DNA from: Pseudoalteromonas piscicida
GTDB taxonomy: Bacteria; Pseudomonadota; Gammaproteobacteria; Enterobacterales; Alteromonadaceae
NCBI RefSeq assembly: GCF_002744175.1
Contig: NZ_NKHF01000084.1
Coordinates: 19,978-83,977 of the forward strand
Reading direction: 5' to 3'
DNA length: 64,000 bases
Shown: in pieces, positions 24,846-32,114 of the stretch
How the letters are laid out: each line of letters begins with the position of its first letter
How positions within the stretch are numbered: the stretch's first letter is position 1
Notes under the pieces: generated by a model
Seen by the model: the letters and a program-made list of their open reading frames with translations, nothing else
What the model was told of the DNA's origin: nothing
Database searches by the model: none
Program-made: the position numbers and the translations under genes

Positions 24846-27512
24846 ATGGACAGTTTATCTAAGTCTTTTCTTGCTTTGATTGCACTATTTATCAGTGTAT
24901 ACAGCAGCGCCAATAATGAGCCAGCGGGCTACGCGTACGGTATTGACCAAGACAAGGACGGGTATATTTACCAAGCAACTCAAACTGGTGGGTTTCGATT
25001 TGACGGACTAAACTATGTACCACTAAATAAGCTGTTCCCACTCCCTTCCAACTGGGTGAAAGACATAAAGTATCTCCCTGAGCAAAATAGATTACTATTT
25101 GCTATGGGAGACCAAGGCATTTATCTAGCTGACCTTAAAACTTATGCAATAAACCAATTGACTAAAGATACGTGCTGGAGGTTTGCACTTTCAAAGCAAA
25201 CGTTAGTATGCAGCAATTCAGGTGAAGTTACTGCGTTTCGTTTTAATGATACTCAAGCTTTACCAATTAATCTTTTTAGCAAAAATATGGAAGCAGCCGC
25301 AATTGTAGACGGCTATGTTGATAGCAATTTGGGGTTGTATAAATTTGACGGCGATGAACTAAGTTTGATCGATAAAGAAGCTGCTAAGTTCTCTCGAATG
25401 TCTGCAAGCGAAAACGGACTTTTAGCATGGCGCAATGGCTATCTTAAATATTTTGATAATCATGGTAAAACTAAGGAAGTTGAATGGCCAAACTATCCAA
25501 CTGTGATCAAACTAGATGGTAATACAGCGTTGATAGAGCATGAAGGGCGACTTATGCGTCTGAGTTTATTTGATTTTAGTGTATTGGAAAGTAGCATTGG
25601 AATCACAAGTAAGCCTTTCAAGTATCTATTTAAGGATCATAGCGATGCCCTTTGGTTAATTGGCACGAATCAAATTGAGATACTAAGTAGCGAACGCAAG
25701 CATCTCCCTCCACCAGTTGCGTCTGAATATAATTTGAAACTAGAGACTAGTTATGGGACGTTCTTGGGCACTGAACGTGGGCTTTTCCTTGTAGATAGTG
25801 GCAAAACAACTCTAATTGGTGATCCTAGTCAGTATGGTTATGTTGTTACTGATCTGAAAGCCATAGGTTCTAGATTATATATCGGTACGTCAAAGGGCCT
25901 AACCGTGTATGAATTAAAATCAAAAGAGTCCACAAAACTCTATGATGGTTATGTAATTGTTCTGGCCTTAGTTAACGAACAATTAATAGTCGGAACAAAT
26001 GACGATGGTGTTTTCAAAATTATTGATGATGGCAGCTTGCAGGCCGCAGCTCATATCAACGGAGTAATTTCTACTCAAGAAGTCACAGGTATAGCGCACC
26101 TCGATACTACGCTCTATATAGGAACCGGTAACGGGTTTTATATTTTAGATGAGAAAGGATTTATTAAAAGGTTTGGTGAATCACTACGCACGATAATTGG
26201 CTTTGCGAAGTTTAATAATAAAACTTATGTGGCAACGTTTGGGCAGGGGCTTTATGAATTTGATGGTGAGATACTTACACGACTAGATACACCTCAAAGC
26301 ATAACGGCTTTGGCTAGTAGCTCTGAAGCACTTCATATAGGTACGCTTAATGGTGTATACCGAATGACAGATGAACTGTCGCTCTTTCAAAGTACTCAGG
26401 GACTAAATATTACCGCTAACTCTTTATATCTTGATGGCGGGAAGCTTGTGTTTGGTAGTCAGTATGGCATTGAAACATTTGATACCAAATACTTGGAAGA
26501 TACTTCTCGCCTGGCCTTGGCAGGGGTTGAGAACTCGCAAGGTTTTTTCACTGATTTACCTAATAAACTTGAAGCTCAAGATCGTACTAAATTCTATTTC
26601 ACGTCATTTGATTTTGAGCAGGATTTAAAGTTTGAATATAAGATCGATGATCTTTGGTTTGAAGCAGAAAATGGAGTTGTTGAATTTTCTAATATCGCAC
26701 CTGGACGATATGATTTGCTCATAAGAGTTAGGCAAGATGGCGGACAATGGAGCGAACAGGAATTCAAACTCAACTTTGAAGGTAGGTGGCACCAGTCCTA
26801 TTGGTTTATTGGCGGACTACTGCTTATGTTTATTTTGGTTATTGGGTCAAGTGTTATTGCAGGTGTTGTAATCAGCGGACGAAGAAAAGCAATTGCTGAA
26901 GAGCAATATTCTGGCTTTACTTTAAGCCCTCTGCACGAAGCATTACATTGGATGTTAAAAGCAAAGGCTTGTTTCAGTATTCCTGATGTAAATAAACATG
27001 CAGATGGATTGGCTTGCTTAGATCAGAGTATTGATCAGCTCGTGCCTATGGCGCATGGTAACGCTGTATTGGGTAAGCGTTCATTGGAGCAAGGGTTGCA
27101 AGCGATTAAAGCATCTTTGCAATATGAAGCTAGTGATATCGATTTCCAGTATTTTTACTCCGTTGCGCAAACCACAAACTTAACGCGTGAGACTCAACAA
27201 GATATTTATGCCGTAATCTATCATGCGGTGAAGAATTCTGTAGAGCATGGAAAAGCTAAAATAATTGAAGTTTACGTAGAACAAGCTCGGGAGCAATTAC
27301 AAGTTGAGATTATGGACAACGGTAGAGGGTGTTCTTGGTTTCAGCGGAAATTTAAATTTGGACTAGGTATCTTTGTTATTGAGCATGTTGCTACCAAAAA
27401 TGGGGCGAAATACAATATCTTAAGTAGTAAGAAAGGTACTCAGGTACGGATTGCGTTTAAGTTAAAGATCGATAGCTACCTCGCAGATATGACAACTAAA
27501 TTAAAAAGTTAG
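24846..27512 (+). CDS. Membrane sensor: beta-propeller, Y_Y_Y and histidine-kinase-type ATPase domain
   Basis: 888 residues. A signal peptide (1-22) is followed by a long periplasmic propeller made of two-component-propeller repeats (DGYIYQATQTGGFRFDG, LYIGTSKGLTVYE, LYIGTGNGFYILDE, LHIGTLNGVYRM). Then come a Y_Y_Y-like domain (about 565-645), one membrane helix (about 651-676) and a cytoplasmic HATPase domain with N box KNSVEHGKA (about 796), DNGRG (about 824) and GLG (about 839). The phospho-acceptor region is weak: a single LHE (about 696-698) without the usual R-I-A-x-E. The N-box glutamate is replaced by histidine (YHAVKN). No response regulator is encoded nearby. It appears to be cargo of the lysogeny operon; the ligand is unknown, and it may be a pseudokinase. 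Confidence 0.82.
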   Translation: MDSLSKSFLALIALFISVYSSANNEPAGYAYGIDQDKDGYIYQATQTGGFRFDGLNYVPLNKLFPLPSNWVKDIKYLPEQNRLLFAMGDQGIYLADLKTYAINQLTKDTCWRFALSKQTLVCSNSGEVTAFRFNDTQALPINLFSKNMEAAAIVDGYVDSNLGLYKFDGDELSLIDKEAAKFSRMSASENGLLAWRNGYLKYFDNHGKTKEVEWPNYPTVIKLDGNTALIEHEGRLMRLSLFDFSVLESSIGITSKPFKYLFKDHSDALWLIGTNQIEILSSERKHLPPPVASEYNLKLETSYGTFLGTERGLFLVDSGKTTLIGDPSQYGYVVTDLKAIGSRLYIGTSKGLTVYELKSKESTKLYDGYVIVLALVNEQLIVGTNDDGVFKIIDDGSLQAAAHINGVISTQEVTGIAHLDTTLYIGTGNGFYILDEKGFIKRFGESLRTIIGFAKFNNKTYVATFGQGLYEFDGEILTRLDTPQSITALASSSEALHIGTLNGVYRMTDELSLFQSTQGLNITANSLYLDGGKLVFGSQYGIETFDTKYLEDTSRLALAGVENSQGFFTDLPNKLEAQDRTKFYFTSFDFEQDLKFEYKIDDLWFEAENGVVEFSNIAPGRYDLLIRVRQDGGQWSEQEFKLNFEGRWHQSYWFIGGLLLMFILVIGSSVIAGVVISGRRKAIAEEQYSGFTLSPLHEALHWMLKAKACFSIPDVNKHADGLACLDQSIDQLVPMAHGNAVLGKRSLEQGLQAIKASLQYEASDIDFQYFYSVAQTTNLTRETQQDIYAVIYHAVKNSVEHGKAKIIEVYVEQAREQLQVEIMDNGRGCSWFQRKFKFGLGIFVIEHVATKNGAKYNILSSKKGTQVRIAFKLKIDSYLADMTTKLKS

Positions 27513-27516
27513 AGTT

Positions 27517-27541
27517 AACGCCTGATTACTCAGGCGTTTTT
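27517..27541. terminator. Terminator between convergent sensor and TPR-like genes
   Basis: AACGCCTG (27517-27524) pairs with CAGGCGTT (27531-27538) around a 6-base loop, followed by T bases. It closes the lysogeny unit. Confidence 0.8.
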
Positions 27542-27555
27542 GAATTTAACAGCCG

Positions 27556-28230
27556 CTAACCCAATTTTTGTTTAGCTTCAGCGATCCGCTTCTGCCAATC
27601 CCCTGCCCATCCTTGTTCGTCGGCCTGTTGACATAAGTCGATCACCTTTTGCCATTCCTGCTGCTTTTTATAGATAATCGCTAATTGGTAATAACCGCGA
27701 TGCGATGGTATATAAAACGGCGTTTCCTTTGGTGGCATCCCCCACTCGTCTAACCGCTTTAACATGGCCTTATGTTCGCCTTGCATTGAGAGTATGGCCT
27801 TGGCCGAGTTGTCTATTTGCTTTTGGCAATAGAAAATAGCCCTTTGCAGGTTGTTACCTTGCTTGCGATGTTTGTAGTAAAACTTAACCGCGCGGCCGTA
27901 CAAAAAGTGTAGGTCGGTAGAGCTGGTGTATGGGGTTACTGAGTCTTCAGCTTTGTTTAAGATCTTTTGGCAGAGCTCAAAATCGCCTTCTTTGCGTAAG
28001 AACCAACCCGCTAAGGTTTGTAAGAACCTAACTTTGGTGGTTGATGTCCTGTGGACTTTGCCTTCGTCAATCTTGTTGCTACCACCCAATGGGTCGTAAT
28101 GGTCGTGTATGCGCTTTCGCTCGTACGGCTCTATCTCATTGAGCCACCATCGCTCTAAGCCAAAAAACTTAATCAATCCCTGTGGTGCCGCTTCCTGTTT
28201 TGGCTCTACAAATTTAAATACGCTTTCCAT
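27556..28230 (-). CDS. TPR-like helical accessory protein, unknown
   Basis: 224 residues, soluble. The second half has helix pairs in the style of tetratricopeptide repeats (YYQLAIIYKKQQEWQKVIDLCQQADEQGW, and an earlier DLHFLYGRAVKFYYKHRKQGNNL). A good ribosome binding site (AAGGAG) precedes the ATG. It is a single leftward gene in the accessory block, convergent with the sensor gene. Probably a moron; a protein-binding role is the most one can say. Confidence 0.55.
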   Translation of the reverse strand: MESVFKFVEPKQEAAPQGLIKFFGLERWWLNEIEPYERKRIHDHYDPLGGSNKIDEGKVHRTSTTKVRFLQTLAGWFLRKEGDFELCQKILNKAEDSVTPYTSSTDLHFLYGRAVKFYYKHRKQGNNLQRAIFYCQKQIDNSAKAILSMQGEHKAMLKRLDEWGMPPKETPFYIPSHRGYYQLAIIYKKQQEWQKVIDLCQQADEQGWAGDWQKRIAEAKQKLG

Positions 28231-28363
28231 GATTTATCTCCTTTATATCTAGCGTTTTGTGAGTATAGTAGATATGAGGTTGTTGGTTAGCTTTTGTTAA
28301 TTAGCTCAAATAACCTTCTCTTAAGATTACCACTTGTAAGATAAAAAATTTTAAGGAAAGAGA

Positions 28364-28609
28364 ATGATTAAAAGTAAGTTTTTCATAAATAATTCACCTG
28401 AAAAGCCAAGTTACTTCGAACAAGATTTAGTAGCCATTCCAAGGGAAAATGAGTTCATTCATTATCAGGGCTCTTACTATTTAGTAGATAGTATTATTTA
28501 TACTTTGGGCCAGGAAGTTGATGTTGAAATTAATCTCAAGGCTACAGAAAAAGACCCTACACGCAAGAGAGTTAAAGAAGTGTCTACACTTAAACTTGAT
28601 TTTGGTTAA
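28364..28609 (+). CDS. Small accessory protein, unknown
   Basis: 81 residues with AAGGAAAGAG before the ATG. Predicted beta-rich (YFEQDLVAIPRENEFIHYQ, then YYLVDSIIYTLGQEVDVEINLK). It has its own upstream gap of 130 bases for a promoter and a terminator at 28643-28669. Low GC, single gene. The family is not recognised. Confidence 0.55.
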   Translation: MIKSKFFINNSPEKPSYFEQDLVAIPRENEFIHYQGSYYLVDSIIYTLGQEVDVEINLKATEKDPTRKRVKEVSTLKLDFG

Positions 28610-28642
28610 TTGGAATATGCTAACGTTAGCATAATCAGAGCT

Positions 28643-28669
28643 ATAAGATGAGCCTAAGGCCCATCTTAT
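28643..28669. terminator. Bidirectional terminator
   Basis: ATAAGATG (28643-28650) pairs with CATCTTAT (28662-28669); inside it GCC and GGC pair around TAA. It lies between two convergent accessory genes. Confidence 0.7.
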
Positions 28670-29055
28670 CTTAGTTTTGCAACGGGAATACTCCATACTT
28701 CCTTCGCTATTTCTTCAAATCCAGATGCTTTACAAAAGGCTTTGGAGTTTTCATTCACCATCTCAACAGCAATATGCTCTATGCCATACTGAGCTCCTTG
28801 CTGCTTTAGGAACTTGAGCAAATCTGTACCATGTCCTTTGCGTGATTGATGAAACCCAATTCGAGCAAGTACCAGGGTGTTGGGTAAATACGGGCTATAA
28901 TTGGGCTTGTATCTTATGTATAGAACTACTTTTTTCTTCCATGCGTCTATTTTATTTTCAAGCACGGTGACCTTGCTCACACGCCGTTTGTAGTTGAAAC
29001 GGGCTTTAAGGTAATTGTTTAGCTGCTCGTTAAACTCATGGATCTCTTTTTTCAT
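28666..29055 (-). CDS. GNAT-family acetyltransferase
   Basis: 129 residues. The acetyl-CoA-binding motif is in LARIGFHQSRKGHGTDLLKFL (about 77-97; R-x-x-G-x-G type), followed by IEHIAVEMVNENSKAFCKASGFEE, the standard GNAT end with an asparagine turn and a C-terminal strand-helix. The N-terminal half is a basic helix. The substrate is unknown. It stands alone in the accessory block. Confidence 0.75.
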   Translation of the reverse strand: MKKEIHEFNEQLNNYLKARFNYKRRVSKVTVLENKIDAWKKKVVLYIRYKPNYSPYLPNTLVLARIGFHQSRKGHGTDLLKFLKQQGAQYGIEHIAVEMVNENSKAFCKASGFEEIAKEVWSIPVAKLR

Positions 29056-29096
29056 GGTTTTCTCTTGTTGTTGATGATGCAGTTACAGTAGCACCG

Positions 29097-29112
29097 TATG
29101 TAAAGTGATTTC
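29097..29112 (+). promoter_or_regulatory. Possible weak copy of the late-activator site
   Basis: TATGTAAA (29097-29104), four other bases, then TTTC (29109-29112), matches the two best-conserved blocks of the 26-bp repeat found before the late units. It lies 75 bases before the small rightward gene at 29188. Low certainty. Confidence 0.3.
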
Positions 29113-29187
29113 TATATGCGCTACTTGCTCGCGCGCGCGTAAGCTTGGCTTTGTATTTGGTTATTTACTTAAACCCAAGGGGAGCCT

Positions 29188-29547
29188 ATGAGTGATGTAA
29201 CGGTAGTGATGAAACCCGTTGTTGCGTGTTTGGAAAGCGCACAAGCAGACTTAGCACAGCTAACACCAGAAGAACTGGCGCAAGCTCGGCAAATGGTTAA
29301 GGTGTTTTTTAAAGGCGCGGCAGAGCCAGTAGATGATGTTAAAGAGGCGTTGAACCATATAATTTATAACAGCATTCAACAGGTCGTAGAGGCGGAGCGC
29401 GCTCCACCCATGCTTGGCACTCGCCCTGTGATTCCTATGTTACCGCTCACCTCGGTGCTTTTTAAGCTACAAAACAAGCAAGACAAACTCTACGACGCCT
29501 TACTAAAAACCTTAACTACGCTGCATAGTCAGGCGGTAGCAGATTAG
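29188..29547 (+). CDS. Small accessory protein, unknown
   Basis: 119 residues, mainly helical (LTPEELAQARQMVKVFFKG, then VKEALNHIIYNSIQQVVEAE), with AGGGGAG before the ATG. Its 3' end overlaps the convergent gene at 29544 by 4 bases. The family is not recognised. Confidence 0.55.
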   Translation: MSDVTVVMKPVVACLESAQADLAQLTPEELAQARQMVKVFFKGAAEPVDDVKEALNHIIYNSIQQVVEAERAPPMLGTRPVIPMLPLTSVLFKLQNKQDKLYDALLKTLTTLHSQAVAD

Positions 29548-29774
29548 CTTTTTGTGTCTTTTAAGCTGTCTATCGTTGCTTGGTAGTCTTCACTAAACTC
29601 GACATCTTTAGTACTCGCGTAAATGTTGATACCTTGCTTTTTAAGTTGGCTGTATAGGTTAATGGCATCTTGTACCGCGTCTTCTTCGGGAGCAAGTTTT
29701 GACGTTGAGTGATTGTCTGCTGCCATTAGGTGCACAGCAGCGTATGCGATGAATTGATTTTTGTTCTTAAACAT
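29544..29774 (-). CDS. Small accessory protein, unknown
   Basis: 76 residues, soluble and helical (FIAYAAVHLMAADNHS, then EDAVQDAINLYSQLKKQGIN). It is single and leftward, and convergent with the preceding rightward gene. The family is not recognised. Confidence 0.5.
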   Translation of the reverse strand: MFKNKNQFIAYAAVHLMAADNHSTSKLAPEEDAVQDAINLYSQLKKQGINIYASTKDVEFSEDYQATIDSLKDTKS

Positions 29775-29794
29775 AGTTATTCCTTAAGAGAGTT

Positions 29795-29832
29795 AAACAC
29801 CCTGCAGCCCCACGCTCAGGGTGTTTATTTTT
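29795..29832 (+). terminator. Rightward terminator
   Basis: AAACACCCTG (29795-29804) pairs perfectly with CAGGGTGTTT (29817-29826) around a 12-base loop, followed by ATTTTTT. Confidence 0.7.
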
Positions 29833-29943
29833 TATCACAAAGTAAGTTTTGTAGACAGCCTTACCCTCTTTTTAAAAATAACGCCTCAAACGCGCTCTAA
29901 CGGGCGCTAACTAATTTGCAGTAGACTGATTCGTCTCGAAGTG

Positions 29944-29983
29944 GTTTAAACAAATTTAAACGCCGTTTAAACGTGTTTTAAAC
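29944..29983. repeat. Phased GTTTAAAC cluster C (four copies)
   Basis: TTTAAA cores centred at 29947.5, 29957.5, 29968.5 and 29979.5, spacings 10, 11 and 11 bp; all four are followed by C (TTTAAAC). The cluster is fully intergenic and near the prophage midpoint. Confidence 0.85.
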
Positions 29984-30030
29984 ATGGTTGCAGTTGAATG
30001 TGTTGGGTTGTTTTGTGATTGGGTGGTAAA

Positions 30031-30055
30031 AAGCGCGGTAAGAGTTACCGCGCTT
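30031..30055 (-). terminator. Leftward terminator of the accessory unit
   Basis: A perfect 11-bp stem, AAGCGCGGTAA (30031-30041) with TTACCGCGCTT (30045-30055), and a 3-base loop. On the minus strand it is followed by TTTTTACC, so it ends the unit that runs from 31.96 kb. Confidence 0.85.
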
Positions 30056-30059
30056 GCTG

Positions 30060-30245
30060 CTACTTGGCATTGATTTTATCGGCTACCTCATTTGGGTAGT
30101 TACCTACCAACACTTGAGTACCATCATCTAAATGCAGCATTGAGCCAGTGCTAGCGTTACTACTATATGGTTCAACGTAGGTAATGCGTTCAGTATTGAC
30201 GTAGATGCGTTCACCAAGGCCATATGGTTCAAACTGGACTAGCAT
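30060..30245 (-). CDS. Small FlbD-like beta protein (paralogue of the next gene's N terminus)
   Basis: About 61 residues from ATG 30245. The sequence MLVQFEPYGLGERIYVNTER, then LHLDDGTQVLVGNYP, is a compact beta unit like the FlbD-type fold. It is clearly related to the first 58 residues of the gene immediately upstream (MLVEFKPYGKGAPVYVKTAR, YLDNGTTVLVGDYP), so the two arose by tandem duplication. An AGGAG site precedes the start. The role is unknown. Confidence 0.6.
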   Translation of the reverse strand: MLVQFEPYGLGERIYVNTERITYVEPYSSNASTGSMLHLDDGTQVLVGNYPNEVADKINAK

Positions 30246-30250
30246 CACTT

Positions 30251-30784
30251 TTACTCCTGTGCTCGCAGTTTTCTCTGTAGCTTGTCAATTTCTGCTGCAA
30301 TCAACGCCCCCGCTTTAGTCAGTTCTTTTATCCTGGACTCTAGATCGTCTTTAGGCTCTAACTTGGGGTTACTTCCGTCCCAAGGCCAATGATGAACTCG
30401 TTGCCCTTGTTTAAAAACCTGCCTGTATTCCTCCCTTAGCTCAGGAGAAACACTGGCAACAGTTGCGTATACAATTCCAGCCATTGCAAGTGCGCCATTT
30501 TTATATTGGTCGTCTTGCTCTGTACTGTGGCCCTCTTCAATAAGCTGGCGGTTACGCTCACGCGTTATCAATAGGGCTCCGTTTACAAACCGACTTATCA
30601 CTTTATCGGACTTTAACGCTACTGCACGCGGGTAGTCACCTACCAGTACCGTAGTCCCATTGTCTAAATAGATGATAGAGCCACAGTCTGTTTCACCTGA
30701 GTGGTAGGGCTCAGCAGTTAAAATACGTGCTGTCTTTACGTATACTGGAGCGCCTTTGCCGTAAGGTTTAAATTCAACTAGCAT
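30251..30784 (-). CDS. Fusion of FlbD-like unit and a phage accessory domain
   Basis: About 177 residues from ATG 30784. The frame extends 66 codons further upstream, but that part is only the shadow of the serine-rich gene. Residues 1-60 duplicate the neighbouring small protein. The rest (ERNRQLIEEGHSTEQDDQYKNGALAMAG, VHHWPWDGSNPKLEPKDD, KAGALIAAEIDKLQRK) is a domain found as a free-standing protein in many phages. Such fusions suggest that the small beta unit is a targeting or dimerisation module. No enzyme motif is seen. Confidence 0.65.
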   Translation of the reverse strand: MLVEFKPYGKGAPVYVKTARILTAEPYHSGETDCGSIIYLDNGTTVLVGDYPRAVALKSDKVISRFVNGALLITRERNRQLIEEGHSTEQDDQYKNGALAMAGIVYATVASVSPELREEYRQVFKQGQRVHHWPWDGSNPKLEPKDDLESRIKELTKAGALIAAEIDKLQRKLRAQE

Positions 30785-30791
30785 AATTAAC

Positions 30792-31256
30792 CTAATCCCA
30801 CGAGCCACTATCAGAACTGCTAGAGCATGATGAGCTCGAACCCGAATCATAGGCAGATGACCAACTAGAACCACTGCTGCTGCCGCTTGGTAGGTTAGAC
30901 ACGGCAGAATCAAAGGCGCGTGATGCGCTGTCGCTAGATAACGGGCTGTTTTCAGAATTGAACGGAATGTTGGAGGCGTCAACGGTGCGTGATGTATCGT
31001 CAGATTTAGCGAAGTCGCAGCCTACATGCGTAACGTTGAATATGGTATCAATGAGTGCGTGGTGTAAGTCAGTTTCGGTCACATGCTCCCCCGCTGCGTC
31101 AAATACGTCATCAACAATTAAATGCCAGGTTAGCCATTCATTTGTTGCTGTATGATAAACCTGTGTGCGACCCCTATGTACACGACGAAAACTAAACTCA
31201 GACAGTTTGTACTGTTTCTTTGGCTTCTTTTTAAAAAGTTTGAATAGGTTAAACAT
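30792..31256 (-). CDS. Protein with serine-rich tail, unknown
   Basis: About 154 residues; ATG 31256 is six bases after AGGAG and so preferred over the ATG at 31262. A basic N terminus (FNLFKLFKKKPKKQYKLSEF) is followed by a domain with VYHTATNEWLTWHLIVDDVFDAAGEH. The last 45 residues are almost only serine, glycine and aspartate, so disordered. That tail style occurs in YidB- or DUF-type small proteins with a Ser/Gly/Cys end. It belongs to the four- to five-gene leftward accessory unit. Confidence 0.55.
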   Translation of the reverse strand: MFNLFKLFKKKPKKQYKLSEFSFRRVHRGRTQVYHTATNEWLTWHLIVDDVFDAAGEHVTETDLHHALIDTIFNVTHVGCDFAKSDDTSRTVDASNIPFNSENSPLSSDSASRAFDSAVSNLPSGSSSGSSWSSAYDSGSSSSCSSSSDSGSWD

Positions 31257-31265
31257 GTTCATCTC

Positions 31266-31673
31266 CTACTTAGACAAATTAATGGAAAACGTGGGTATAT
31301 CGCCTTTACGGGGAATTACGACATCGAGAACTGAGCGCATTAACTTGTAGGTTTTTGGGGCCTTTTTAGACTTTTCCCACTCAAACCCTGCCTCATCCAA
31401 AAAGCATTGCTCTATTTGATCCCAATGCTCGACTAATGCCTCCCAATAGGCACTGACCTTACTCATGCTTTTGAGGTTGCTTTTAACTGCAGGAACGGCA
31501 TAAATCATCCGTAGGCAACGGTTAAAGTCTGCGGGGTTGTGTGGGTGGTCTGTTTTAGTGGTATTTAGGCTGAGTAAGTTAAATGCTAGCGCTTGTGAGG
31601 AGAGACCGGTTTTGCCTTCAGCAATCAACGCCAGGGCTTTACTGTGTTGCTCTTGTAAATAAGTATTCGACAT
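31266..31673 (-). CDS. Phage accessory protein, unknown
   Basis: About 135 residues from ATG 31673 (MSNTYLQEQHSKALALIAEG); upstream TTG and GTG codons are less likely starts. It contains GKTGLSSQALAFNLL and HNPADFNRCLRMIYAVP, a layout I associate with a phage protein of unknown role found with Mu-like and other temperate phages. Soluble and helical. Confidence 0.6.
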   Translation of the reverse strand: MSNTYLQEQHSKALALIAEGKTGLSSQALAFNLLSLNTTKTDHPHNPADFNRCLRMIYAVPAVKSNLKSMSKVSAYWEALVEHWDQIEQCFLDEAGFEWEKSKKAPKTYKLMRSVLDVVIPRKGDIPTFSINLSK

Positions 31674-31678
31674 AGTGA

Positions 31679-31963
31679 TCACCAAATATGCTCAAGTACT
31701 TCCTCAGAGCTCATGTCTGGGGAGAGATTTTCAAAGATGTTGTCAACTGAGGTTTGATTTATACCGTCAAAAAGCTTGTCTCGTTGCTCCCAGCAGCGGT
31801 CGATGTCGGCCTCCAGTTCTATACCAAAATCCATTTCTACATCGTCACTAAAGCGGGTAATAATTGACACCTTAGGCACGGTGCCGTCGTTGGTGTCGTG
31901 CGTTGATTTTTTAACGAGCACCTGAAAGCCGTTAGACTCAAACAGTTTTGAAAATTGGTTCAT
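31679..31963 (-). CDS. Small acidic accessory protein, unknown
   Basis: 94 residues, with a beta-like first half (FQVLVKKSTHDTND, VSIITRFSDDVEMDFGIE) and an acidic helical end. It is the first gene of the leftward accessory unit, divergent from the late head/tail unit across 150 bases. The family is not recognised. Confidence 0.55.
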   Translation of the reverse strand: MNQFSKLFESNGFQVLVKKSTHDTNDGTVPKVSIITRFSDDVEMDFGIELEADIDRCWEQRDKLFDGINQTSVDNIFENLSPDMSSEEVLEHIW

Positions 31964-32034
31964 TGGGACCTCTTAAAAAGTTGTTGATCGTTTTTTACAG
32001 CCTGTTTAGTCTAAATAACTGGTGCAGTTGCACA

Positions 32035-32060
32035 CTATGTAAACCAGTTTCCCTACTCCC
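32035..32060 (+). promoter_or_regulatory. Late-promoter element, copy 1
   Basis: A 26-base sequence beginning CTATGTAAACCAG and ending CCCTACTCCC, 25/26 identical to the copy at 42168-42193. It lies 55 bases before the protease/scaffold gene, the first gene of the rightward late unit. It is a good candidate for the binding site of the Mor-type activator plus part of the promoter. Confidence 0.65.
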
Positions 32061-32114
32061 TCCCCTTTATGTAATCGCTAACCTAGCTCCAAGATTTAAA
32101 CGTGAGCAAAGGCA

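Larger units (their letters stand above)
29775..30059. other. Intergenic stretch with two terminators and repeat cluster C
   Basis: No gene is seen in these 285 bases. They hold a rightward terminator (29795-29832), the third phased GTTTAAAC cluster (29944-29983) and a leftward terminator (30031-30055). The site is close to the middle of the proposed prophage. Confidence 0.7.

Noticed and set aside
30785..30982. 66-codon upstream extension of the FlbD-like fusion gene
   Set aside because: This stretch is the opposite-phase shadow of the serine-rich gene; the paralogous neighbour starts at the equivalent of ATG 30784.
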